64,000 nt of DNA, taken from the NCBI RefSeq assembly GCF_001027285.1, contig NZ_CP011509.1, positions 670,501 through 734,500 on the forward strand, in the 5' to 3' direction. The DNA is from Archangium gephyra (lineage in GTDB: Bacteria > Myxococcota > Myxococcia > Myxococcales > Myxococcaceae). The notes beneath the pieces are model-generated. The model had not been told where the DNA came from. It did not search any database and was given only the letters and a program-made list of their open reading frames with translations. The position numbers and the translations under genes were made by a program. Each line of letters begins with the position of its first letter. The first letter of the stretch is position 1. Positions 34,761 through 42,354 of this stretch are shown one piece after another.

Positions 34761-36170
34761 ATGCCCCTGGAATCGAGGTTGCGCGCGCCGGACGGGTGCC
34801 CGGACGAGAATGTGCTCGCGGGTTTCGCCTCGGGCGCGCTGGCCCATGAGGACACGCCGCGCCTGGAGCAACACCTGGACGGGTGCGCCGCGTGCCGGGC
34901 CCTGGTGGCGGCGGTGGCCGCCGAGGCCTCACAGCCCGGGGACAGCCTCGCCCCCACGTGCCTGGACACGGGCACGCCCACGCTGCCCATGCACCCCGGA
35001 GCGCCCGCGCTGGAGCCGGGGGCGCAGGTGGGCCGCTACGTCGTCGAGGCGCTGCTCGGCGAGGGCGGCATGGGCATGGTGTACGCGGCGAGGGATCCCG
35101 CGCTGGGGCGCACGGTGGCGCTGAAGCTGCTGCGTCCGGGCGGGGGAGGGGACGAGGGCCGGGCGCGGCTGGTGCGTGAGGCCCAGGCGATGGCGCGGCT
35201 GTCACACCCCAACGTGCTGCCCCTCTTCGAGCTGGGCACGGAGGGCGACAGCGTCTTCCTCGCGATGGAGCGGGTGGAGGGCCCCACGCTGGCGGGCTGG
35301 CTGCGCGAGCGGGAGCGGCCCTGGCGCGAGGTGCTCGCCCTCTTCATGCGGGCGGGCGAGGGGCTGGCGGCGGCGCACCGGGCGGGACTGGTGCACCGGG
35401 ACTTCAAGCCGGCCAACGTGCTGGTGGGCGCGGACGGACGGCCCCGCGTCACGGACTTCGGGCTGGTGCGCCACGAGGCCGGGCTGGACGAGGCACTCCC
35501 GGGAGACGCCGCGGCCGGAGACACGGGGGAGGCGCTCACCCGGGCGGGAGCGGCGCCGGGGACGCCCGCGTACATGTCCCCCGAGCAACTCGCGGGCCGC
35601 GAGGTGGACGCGCGCGGAGACCAGTTCAGCTTCTGCGTGGCGCTGCATGAGGCGCTGTATGGCCTGCGCCCCTTCGACGCGCGGGCCCGGGGCGAGGCGC
35701 GCTGGAGCCGGGTGCCGGTGCCGCGAGGCCCTCGCCTTCCGGGCCACGTCCGCGCCGCGCTGGAGCGGGGCCTGTCGCTGTCCGCGGAGGCGCGCTTCGC
35801 CTCCATGGAGGCGCTGCTGGGGGCGCTCGCTGCACCCTCGGGGCCGCGCTGGCTTCCGGTGGTGACGGTGGTGGCCGGGCTGGGGCTGGTGCTCGCGGGG
35901 GCGGACGTCGTGGTGTGGCGGACGCGGGCGCCGGAGGCGGTGCCCGCCCAGGAGGCCATGCCCGTGGCGTTGATGCCGGGCACGCCCGTGGAGCTCGAGA
36001 TTCCCGGGATGGTGCGCGTGGCGGTGGGCACCCCGGACGTGGTGGAGGTGAAGGTGCTGGAGGCGGACAAGGTCCAACTCCTCCCCCTCGCGACGGGCAC
36101 CACCACGATGCTGGTGTGGACGCGGGACGGTACCCGCCGGACGTACAACGTGTCCGTGGGTCCATACTGA
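34761..36170 (+). CDS. Receptor Ser/Thr kinase with anti-sigma zinc finger and periplasmic pilus-type domain
   Basis: A 469-residue membrane kinase. Residues 12-48 form an anti-sigma-type zinc finger (HLDGCAAC, His38, Cys42, Cys45). Residues 92-355 are the kinase: GEGGMGMVY loop (100-108), Lys122, HRDFKPANV with the catalytic Asp, DFG, and PAYMSPEQ. A single membrane segment follows at about 364-388 (WLPVVTVVAGLGLVLAG). The C-terminus beyond about 404 is an outside domain like the whole protein encoded just upstream. The zinc finger next to a sigma-factor gene suggests it binds that factor, so that external ligand, kinase and sigma factor would be linked. This is inference from context. Confidence 0.9.
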   Translation: MPLESRLRAPDGCPDENVLAGFASGALAHEDTPRLEQHLDGCAACRALVAAVAAEASQPGDSLAPTCLDTGTPTLPMHPGAPALEPGAQVGRYVVEALLGEGGMGMVYAARDPALGRTVALKLLRPGGGGDEGRARLVREAQAMARLSHPNVLPLFELGTEGDSVFLAMERVEGPTLAGWLRERERPWREVLALFMRAGEGLAAAHRAGLVHRDFKPANVLVGADGRPRVTDFGLVRHEAGLDEALPGDAAAGDTGEALTRAGAAPGTPAYMSPEQLAGREVDARGDQFSFCVALHEALYGLRPFDARARGEARWSRVPVPRGPRLPGHVRAALERGLSLSAEARFASMEALLGALAAPSGPRWLPVVTVVAGLGLVLAGADVVVWRTRAPEAVPAQEAMPVALMPGTPVELEIPGMVRVAVGTPDVVEVKVLEADKVQLLPLATGTTTMLVWTRDGTRRTYNVSVGPY

Positions 36171-36244
36171 GCGGGGCCCCCCCTTTACGAGCGCATGGGC
36201 GCGGGGACTATCGTGGGAGTCCACTCGTCGCGGAGGGCTGCGCG

Positions 36245-36853
36245 TTGCGCTCCATCAATCCCCTGGCGTCCTGGCGGTGGTGTCTCCTGGCGGTCCTCGC
36301 GGTGGGCTGCGCGCACTCGAGCACGGGCCCGGCGGCCGTGACTGCGGAGCCGGCCCCTCGTGCCCAAGCCGCTCCCGTGGACGCCAACCTCGCCGAGGCC
36401 CGGGCGCTCACGGACCAGATGTTCGGTCCCGAGGCGCAGGCCACGCAGCGCAAGCAGCGGAAGGTGCGCCGGCTGATGGTGCTCACGGGCGCGGAGGACA
36501 CGGGCCGGCAGATGCTGGAGATGATGACGAGCCACTTCGAGCAGTCCTCGAGCATCCCACCGGGCTTCATGGAGAAGTTCCGCGAGGCGGCGCAGCAGGA
36601 GTCCATCGTGGACCTGCTGGTGCCGGTGTACATGAAGCACTTCTCCGAGGAGGACCTGGACGCGGCCATCACCTTCCACGAGTCCCCGGCGGGCAAGCGC
36701 TTCCTCGCGGCCCAGCCGCGGGTGTTGCAGGAGGCGAAGGAGGTGGGCGAGCAGTGGGGCGTGCGGCTCGCGGAGAAGGCCCTGCGGGCGCTGGTGAAGG
36801 AGGAGTCGGAGCGGAAGCCCACGCCCGCGCGTCACGAGGGACAGGAGCTGTAA
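36245..36853 (+). CDS. DUF2059-domain lipoprotein
   Basis: A 202-residue lipoprotein starting from a TTG at 36245. This start has GGAGGG eight bases upstream and gives a proper lipoprotein signal (WRWCLLAVLAVGC); no in-frame ATG exists between the kinase gene and this point. Residues 60-185 match the DUF2059 pattern (MKHFSEEDLDAAITFHESPAGKRFL). The domain's function is unknown; it is found in envelope proteins of many proteobacteria. It follows the kinase gene by 74 bases and could be in the same transcript. Confidence 0.85.
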   Translation: MRSINPLASWRWCLLAVLAVGCAHSSTGPAAVTAEPAPRAQAAPVDANLAEARALTDQMFGPEAQATQRKQRKVRRLMVLTGAEDTGRQMLEMMTSHFEQSSSIPPGFMEKFREAAQQESIVDLLVPVYMKHFSEEDLDAAITFHESPAGKRFLAAQPRVLQEAKEVGEQWGVRLAEKALRALVKEESERKPTPARHEGQEL

Positions 36854-36860
36854 CGGCGCG

Positions 36861-39236
36861 TCACTGGTGCTGGGCTCTCTTCGAAGGGGCCGTGTTGGCG
36901 AGGTTCTGGGTCTTCCAGAGGCGCTCGGCGGCCTCCCGCTCCACCCTCAGCCGCTCTCCGCGTTCGCGGACATCCTCCTCCCGGGCGAACAGGGCCTTCA
37001 GCTCCAGGTAGCGCTTCTCGTAGTCATCCTTGGCGCTGTACTGGTAGCGGCGCTCCTGGTTGTTCATGCGTATCTTGTCTCCGCCCATCATCTTGAAGCA
37101 GCCATTGAAGACGGGTTTGCCCGTGCGCAACACGCCATTGGGCATGCGGTAGCGGCTGTCCGAGGTGTAGGAGGAGAAGTCCGCCTGGTAGTACTGGTGG
37201 TACTCGATGAAGAAGCGGGGCATGTCCTCGTAGGCATACCCAAGCGACAGCGCCATGTCGTGCAGCTGTTGGAAGGCCGTGCCGCTGCTCGTCTTTCCCT
37301 TGAAGTAGTCGCCGAAGGGGTCCGCGTCGACGAGGCTGATGGCGATCTTCCACTCGGCGGGTGTCGTGCCCAGCACATAGCAGTGCTTGCGCAGCTCATC
37401 CACCGTGAGCACGTGCTCGCCCTCCTTGCCGTACTGCAGCTTCGAGTTCACCTTCTCCATGTCGTGGAACAGGATCGTCTTGGCGATCAGCTTCCACGGG
37501 ATGAGCCGCGCGTCGTCCTTCTCCCCCTCGACGAGCTTCAGGTACTGGCACAGCACCATCTGCGCGTGCACGTAGAAGGAGTAGTCCTCGCTCTTGGCGG
37601 AGATCTTGTTGTAGCGCTGCTGGAGCTGGGGGTGGCGCGAGATGAGGTGGTTGATGAGGGCCTGGGGCGTCTGGCGCGCGTCGAGCATCTGGTCCAGCTG
37701 CCTGCCCGTCTCCTCCAGCCGCTTCCTGTCGCTGGCGGCCGACGTCTGCCATTTCAGGAAGTCATGCACCACCGGGGCTCCCGCCCGGACGTTCTCGTCC
37801 TTGTTGATGCGCTCGTAGTCCTCGGCGATCACATGGGCGATCATCGCCTGGCTCGCCCAGGGGGTGACGATCGTGCGCAGGAAGACCTCGGCCTGCTCCG
37901 TGTCCAAGGGATCGATGTCGTGGTCCGTCAGGAATTTGTCGAGCCGCGTCTTGCGCGCGTAGTAGGGGATGTTCGCGTCCCGGTCCGCGAGCAGGGGGCT
38001 GCGGGTGCGCTCATGGGGCTGCTTCTTCGAGTCGCTCCAGGTGGCCAGGTACAGGCTCAACGTGTTGGCCAGGGTGAGGAACTTCTTCTTGTCGGTGAAC
38101 TCCCCCTTCGTCACCCAGATGTCCAGGCTCTTCAGCTTCTGCTCGGGGATGTCCAGGCGCGCCCACAGCTCGCGCACGTCGCGCACCTCTCCGGCCCGGT
38201 CGGCCTGGGGCAGGTCGTGGGGCCGGTAGGTGTAGGTGATCAAGCTGTAGGGGAGGGCGTGCGCCGCGAGCTGCTTCAAGCCGTCTTCCTGGAAGCCGTA
38301 TTGGTTCGGCTCGTAGTGCCGGTCGACGTTGAAGCTGGGCGCCGTCTTGAATTGCTTGAGGACCGCCTCGGGGACGGCCTTCTTCACGATGGTGTTGAAG
38401 CGGTCGAGCGGGAACAGGTACGTGCGGATGACGGGGTTGTTGAGCGCGGCGTGCTGCGCCTGCTTGGTGGCGTACCCGTCCTGGGTGGACTTCGTCGCCT
38501 GGAGGAGCGCGAGCTTGCGCAGCCCGAGCGCGCCGCTCTTCGGTGCGGTCGGGGTCGTGGGCGTGGGCCTCCGCTCCAGGGACGGCTGTGAGCCCCAGAG
38601 GCTCTGGAGGTCGCGCGTGTGCTGGGCGATCAGCGTGGGCAGCTGCGCGCGCTTCTCCGGATGGGTGTTCTTCTGGCTGTAGGCCTCCGCGAGCGTGCGG
38701 TGCTCGGCGATGTACTTCTCGGCCCACTTGAGGGCGCGCAGCGGACGTCCACCGCCCACCCAGAGCATGCGGTTCTTGCCCGAGGTGATGAAGAGCTGTC
38801 CGGTGGCGGGGTCCTGCTGCACGTCCTTGAAGTCGCTCGTGGCCTGGCCCGTGCGCGGATCCGGATTCGTCATCACGGCCGCCGTGGGGACGGACAGGTA
38901 GAGGCGGACGTACGGCTTTCCCTCCACCATCTCGAGCTCCAGGTCCGCCCGGTGGATGGCCTCCGCCTTGTCGTCATGGCGGCTGGGCCCCAGGTGGTAC
39001 TCGCCCGGCACGGCGAGCCGTGGTTGCTGGGCCTCGCGGGCGCGCTCCTCCAGGTTCGTCGGCGCGCGCAGCTGCACGGCCAACACGTCCTTCACCACCT
39101 GGTTGGGCACCTTGCCGGGCGCGGGGAGGCGGACCGAGTACTTCACCGGGGCATCCGGCGAGACCGTGTTGATGAAGCCGGAGTGCCAGTGGTTCTCGTG
39201 AAGGACTTCGACCGCCTGTCCGGGGGTGTAGGGCAC
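36861..39236 (-). CDS. Large multidomain protein with SH3-like N-terminus and HD-like C-terminal region
   Basis: A 791-residue cytoplasmic protein starting from GTG 39236, with AGGAG eight bases upstream. Residues 3-50 resemble an SH3/Tudor-like barrel (PGQAVEVLHENHWHSGFINTV). Residues about 90-180 are beta-rich and include KNRMLWVGGGRPLRALKWAEKY, recalling some toxin ADP-ribosyltransferase strands. Residues about 550-650 contain VHAQM, FHDME and LVDADPFGD, in the order and spacing of an HD-superfamily phosphohydrolase (His, His-Asp, Asp). The rest is helical and charged. The combination is not one I know. It could be a nucleotide-acting effector; all functional reading is inference. Confidence 0.8.
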   Translation of the reverse strand: MPYTPGQAVEVLHENHWHSGFINTVSPDAPVKYSVRLPAPGKVPNQVVKDVLAVQLRAPTNLEERAREAQQPRLAVPGEYHLGPSRHDDKAEAIHRADLELEMVEGKPYVRLYLSVPTAAVMTNPDPRTGQATSDFKDVQQDPATGQLFITSGKNRMLWVGGGRPLRALKWAEKYIAEHRTLAEAYSQKNTHPEKRAQLPTLIAQHTRDLQSLWGSQPSLERRPTPTTPTAPKSGALGLRKLALLQATKSTQDGYATKQAQHAALNNPVIRTYLFPLDRFNTIVKKAVPEAVLKQFKTAPSFNVDRHYEPNQYGFQEDGLKQLAAHALPYSLITYTYRPHDLPQADRAGEVRDVRELWARLDIPEQKLKSLDIWVTKGEFTDKKKFLTLANTLSLYLATWSDSKKQPHERTRSPLLADRDANIPYYARKTRLDKFLTDHDIDPLDTEQAEVFLRTIVTPWASQAMIAHVIAEDYERINKDENVRAGAPVVHDFLKWQTSAASDRKRLEETGRQLDQMLDARQTPQALINHLISRHPQLQQRYNKISAKSEDYSFYVHAQMVLCQYLKLVEGEKDDARLIPWKLIAKTILFHDMEKVNSKLQYGKEGEHVLTVDELRKHCYVLGTTPAEWKIAISLVDADPFGDYFKGKTSSGTAFQQLHDMALSLGYAYEDMPRFFIEYHQYYQADFSSYTSDSRYRMPNGVLRTGKPVFNGCFKMMGGDKIRMNNQERRYQYSAKDDYEKRYLELKALFAREEDVRERGERLRVEREAAERLWKTQNLANTAPSKRAQHQ

Positions 39237-39344
39237 GCGTCTCGCTCCTGGGGGGGCCGGGGGGCTGGGCCAGGGAGTATACGCGAAAACAGGTCTTCCA
39301 GGTTTTACAGGTGAGCGGGATTCTTCCCGGGCAGGCGAGCGGGC

Positions 39345-39803
39345 TCAGGACAGCAGGAAGAGGGCGTTGGCGCTGGCGATGGGCCGGGAGCGGTCCTCCT
39401 GCCAGGCCTGCACCTGCAGGTTGGCCACGCGCCGGCCGAGCCGGGTGATGGTGGCCTTGGCCAGCGTGTCCTGGGGCCGGCCCGAGCGCAGGAAGTCCAC
39501 GGTGATACTGATGATTTTCGGCACGCGATCCGTCTGGGTGCGCAGCAGCAGCTCGAAGATGGCGGCGGACTCGAGCAGCCCGCCGAGCGTGCCACCGTGG
39601 ATGGCGGGGATGGAGCTGTTGCCGATGAGCATGGGCGCGTAGCGCATGCGGCACAGCACCTCGCCGGTGGTGTTCTCCACGCCGATGCCGAGGAAGCGCG
39701 TGTAGGGAATGGCCTCGGTGAGCAGGTGGTACTCACCGGTGAGGCGCACCTGGCGCAGGAGGTTGGCGATGCGGGGCGCGGGGCCCGGGGGCGTGCTGTC
39801 CAT
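39345..39803 (-). CDS. Hotdog-fold thioesterase (PaaI-like), second of a tandem pair
   Basis: A 152-residue hotdog protein. AIHGGTLGGLLESAAIFELL is the central helix region, with His-Gly-Gly before it as in PaaI-type acyl-CoA thioesterases. SITVDFLRSGRPQDTLAKATI and RRVANLQVQAW are the strands. It starts three bases after the stop of an upstream paralogue (39807-40259), so the two form a tandem pair that may act as a heteromer or on related acyl-CoA substrates. Substrate unknown. Confidence 0.88.
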   Translation of the reverse strand: MDSTPPGPAPRIANLLRQVRLTGEYHLLTEAIPYTRFLGIGVENTTGEVLCRMRYAPMLIGNSSIPAIHGGTLGGLLESAAIFELLLRTQTDRVPKIISITVDFLRSGRPQDTLAKATITRLGRRVANLQVQAWQEDRSRPIASANALFLLS

Positions 39804-39806
39804 GGC

Positions 39807-40259
39807 TCAGTCCTCCACGATGATGAAGGTGCCCTGCGCGGAGGCCACCGGGTTGGCCGGGTCCCCGTGGTGCGCGAGCGCGCGCACGAAGGCCACCGCG
39901 CGGGTGAGCTTGTAGCACTCGGCGCGAGCCAGGAGCTCCTTGCCGGGCGTGGCCGGGTGCAGGTAGTCGATTCTCAGGTCCAACGTGGCGATGCGCGCCA
40001 TGCGGGCCATCTTCATGAAGACGGAGATGCCACACGTGGCGTCGATGAGTGTCGTCACCGCGCCGCCGTGCAGCACGCCCGTCTCGGGGTTGCCCACCAG
40101 CTTCTCCGCGTAGGGCAGCCGCATGGTCGCCTCCGCCACCCCGAGGTCCACCACGCTCAGGCCCAGCTCGTGGTTGTGCGGGACGGAGTCGCGGAGGAAG
40201 CCGTTGATGCTCTCCATCATCTGCCGCCGGTCATCGGGGAACGTGTCGTCGCTCGCCAT
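39807..40259 (-). CDS. Hotdog-fold thioesterase (PaaI-like), first of a tandem pair
   Basis: A 150-residue hotdog protein. VLHGGAVTTLIDATCGISVF has the HGG and the catalytic-type Asp (LIDATCG) of the PaaI family. TLDLRIDYLHPATPGKELLARAE follows as the conserved strand pair. The start at ATG 40259 is preferred over a frame that extends 83 residues upstream through a palindromic repeat. It is co-transcribed with the paralogue downstream. Likely hydrolyses medium or aromatic acyl-CoA thioesters; exact substrate unknown. Confidence 0.88.
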   Translation of the reverse strand: MASDDTFPDDRRQMMESINGFLRDSVPHNHELGLSVVDLGVAEATMRLPYAEKLVGNPETGVLHGGAVTTLIDATCGISVFMKMARMARIATLDLRIDYLHPATPGKELLARAECYKLTRAVAFVRALAHHGDPANPVASAQGTFIIVED

Positions 40260-40345
40260 GCGGGGGGTGGATAGCAGCTTCGGCGCTCGCGCGAAATGCA
40301 CCCGGAGGCCGGTCCGCCGCCCTCCCGGGCGCGGACTCGACGAAC

Positions 40346-40364
40346 TTGTCCGGCTGTTGGACAA
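40346..40364. repeat. Dispersed palindrome, copy 2
   Basis: TTGTCC and GGACAA around GGCTGTT. The flanks match the copy at 54441: upstream CGGGCGCGG-CT, downstream CTCTGG-GG and CGCCCCGG. It lies 46 bases before the start of the gene at 40410 and 87 bases upstream of the divergent thioesterase gene, so between two divergent starts. Confidence 0.7.
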
Positions 40365-40409
40365 CTCTGGAGGTATACGCCCCGGGGAGCCCCGTCTGGA
40401 GGAGCCACC

Positions 40410-40931
40410 ATGAAATGGATCGCCCGCGTCATCCTGGGAGTCGTCTGCTGCTTCGCCTCCGAGTCCCTCGCGGAGGAGGCCCGCCCCGCGGTGCTTCCCG
40501 AGAGCCACACCGCCCCCGCGCTCTACCTACCCCCCGACTTGAAGGCCCTCTGGGAGAAGGCGGGAGGCTCGGTCGAGGACCTCAAGACGGAGCTCAACCC
40601 CTTCTATCTCTCGGGGGACTTCGACGGGGACGGCCGCCGGGACTACGTCCTCTGGGCCAGGCGCGAGGCGTGGACGGGCTTCGTGGTGGTGTTCGCCAAT
40701 GGGAAGCAGACCCGGCTGGAGCAGGATGAGCGGCTCCGGTTCCCGGGGACGACGGACTACTGGTACGTGCACGCGCGGCATCTCCCCGTCAACCCGAGCC
40801 CGGCCGAGGACGAGGCGAAGCCGGTTCCCAAGCTCAAGGGCGATGCCCTCCTGTTCATCAAGTCGGAGGCGTCGAGCTCCCTGGTGTATTGGAACGGCAA
40901 GCGCTTCGTCTCGTACTGGCAGGCGGACTGA
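40410..40931 (+). CDS. Exported hypothetical protein with Asp-rich calcium-type loop
   Basis: A 173-residue exported protein (MKWIARVILGVVCCFASESLA). The centre holds LSGDFDGDGRRDYVLWA, a DxDGDGxxD loop of the kind seen in FG-GAP/EF-hand repeats, which normally binds calcium. GGAGGAGCC precedes the ATG. The rest is beta-rich with no other known domain. It ends seven bases before a convergent TPR gene. Function unknown. Confidence 0.8.
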   Translation: MKWIARVILGVVCCFASESLAEEARPAVLPESHTAPALYLPPDLKALWEKAGGSVEDLKTELNPFYLSGDFDGDGRRDYVLWARREAWTGFVVVFANGKQTRLEQDERLRFPGTTDYWYVHARHLPVNPSPAEDEAKPVPKLKGDALLFIKSEASSSLVYWNGKRFVSYWQAD

Positions 40932-40938
40932 GGGCGGC

Positions 40939-41871
40939 TCAGAAGCGGGGATCCAACCGCACCGAGTCCAACTCCTGGCGCACCATGCGCTGGAAGAGGG
41001 CGGGGCCCACCCACGTGTACAGGGCGAGCCCCAGCCAGACGAGCTGGATGACGTCGGCGAGGCCGGGCTGGCCCAGGTCCTTCGCGGCCAGGGTGGCGAA
41101 GCGGTAGGCCACATAGGCGCCCAGCAGCACGAGCGTGCTCTTGCCGTCGCCCAGCGAGCCCATGAACATCGCATAGCGCCACCACAGGCCGAGCAGCCGG
41201 CTCTGGCGCGCCTTGATGCTGGCCAGCAGCCGCAGCGAGCCCTCGTCGGTGGCGTCCTGGCGCAGGGCCCACAGCGCGTGCTCGCGCGCGTCCTCGATGC
41301 GGCCCTGGCGCAGGTACACCTGTCCCATGAGCACCAGGCCGTCCTGGAACTCGGGCTGGGCGGTGAGGGCGTCGCGGGCCCACTGCAGGGCGTGCTTCAC
41401 GTCCCCGCGCTCCAGCGCGTCCTCGCCCATCGCCACCAGCGTGGCCGGGTCGTTCGGATCCAGGGAGTGGGCCCGTTGCAGCACCTCGCGCTTGAGCTCC
41501 TTCTTGCCCGTCAGGTCGAGCAGCCGGACCTGGAGCAGGAGGTTCTGCGTGTCATCCGGCTCCAGCTCCAGCAGGTGGGTGAGGTGCTGCTCGGCGTCCT
41601 TGAAGTGCCGGAGCGCCATGGCCGCCGAGGCCGCGGCGTAGTGGGCCAGGGGCAGCAGGGCCTCGAGCGAGAGGGCGAGGCCGGCCTCGTGCTCGGCGGC
41701 GTGCGGGCGCTTGAGGGCCAGCAGCACGAGGGACAGCAGGGCATGGGCCTCGGGATCCTCGGGGTCCTCGGCGAGGGCGCGGCGCAGTGTCTCCAGCGCG
41801 CCCCGGTGGTCCCCGCGGGCGAGTTGCACCTGCGCGTAGTGGCGCCACTGAGAGGAGGGGCTATCCATCAT
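40939..41871 (-). CDS. TPR protein with C-terminal membrane segments
   Basis: A 310-residue protein. Residues 5-220 hold about six TPR units (WRHYAQVQLARGDHRGALETLRRALAEDPEDP). The C-terminus has two hydrophobic segments (LGAYVAYRFATLA; VIQLVWLGLALYTWVGPAL), so the TPR part is anchored in the inner membrane and probably faces the cytoplasm. It is the third gene of an AAA+ / membrane protein / TPR operon with almost no spacing and likely acts as the scaffold of that complex. Confidence 0.87.
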   Translation of the reverse strand: MMDSPSSQWRHYAQVQLARGDHRGALETLRRALAEDPEDPEAHALLSLVLLALKRPHAAEHEAGLALSLEALLPLAHYAAASAAMALRHFKDAEQHLTHLLELEPDDTQNLLLQVRLLDLTGKKELKREVLQRAHSLDPNDPATLVAMGEDALERGDVKHALQWARDALTAQPEFQDGLVLMGQVYLRQGRIEDAREHALWALRQDATDEGSLRLLASIKARQSRLLGLWWRYAMFMGSLGDGKSTLVLLGAYVAYRFATLAAKDLGQPGLADVIQLVWLGLALYTWVGPALFQRMVRQELDSVRLDPRF

Positions 41872-41875
41872 GGCT

Positions 41876-42352
41876 TCACCCGAGCAGGGCCAGCAACGCC
41901 CGATTGCCGCCCGTGAGCGTCATGAGGATTCGCGGGCCGATGAAGATGCTGGCCACCAGGACGAGCGCCCCGTTGCGCACCACGCCGCCGTAGTACTCGT
42001 GCAGCGCGAAGTTGCGCTGCTGGAGGTTGAAGAGCGCATACCCCACGGCGAGCTTCCACACGGTGATGCCCACCCCGGCGTAGGGCATGGATGCCGTCGT
42101 CAGCACCTCGAGCTTCAGGAGGATGCCGAGCAGGAAGAACAGCAGCAGCGTCACGGGCACCACCAGCACCGCGAGCACCGTCTCCTTGCGGCGCGTGGTG
42201 CTGCCCATGGCGAAGCTGTTGAAGATGAACCACGGCACCCCGAGCCACGCGCCCCCCATCATGAGGGACAGCAGGGGGAACACGGGGTTGACGACGAGGT
42301 GCCCCATGGCGCCGGGGCGTGGCTCGTCCTGGATGCGGTAGGTGGCGCTCAT
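41876..42352 (-). CDS. Multi-pass membrane protein of unknown function
   Basis: A 158-residue integral membrane protein with about four hydrophobic segments (NPVFPLLSLMMGGAWLGVPWFIF, VLAVLVVPVTLLLFFLLGILL, GVGITVWKLAVGYALF, GALVLVASIFIGPRIL). I recognise no family. It lies between the AAA+ gene (three bases away) and the TPR gene (four bases away), so the three are surely one operon and probably one membrane complex. Confidence 0.85.
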   Translation of the reverse strand: MSATYRIQDEPRPGAMGHLVVNPVFPLLSLMMGGAWLGVPWFIFNSFAMGSTTRRKETVLAVLVVPVTLLLFFLLGILLKLEVLTTASMPYAGVGITVWKLAVGYALFNLQQRNFALHEYYGGVVRNGALVLVASIFIGPRILMTLTGGNRALLALLG

Positions 42353-42354
42353 GC

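Noticed and set aside
36195-36244. An ATG start for the DUF2059 lipoprotein
   Set aside because: The only ATG nearby is out of frame; the TTG at 36245 has GGAGGG upstream and yields a full lipoprotein signal.
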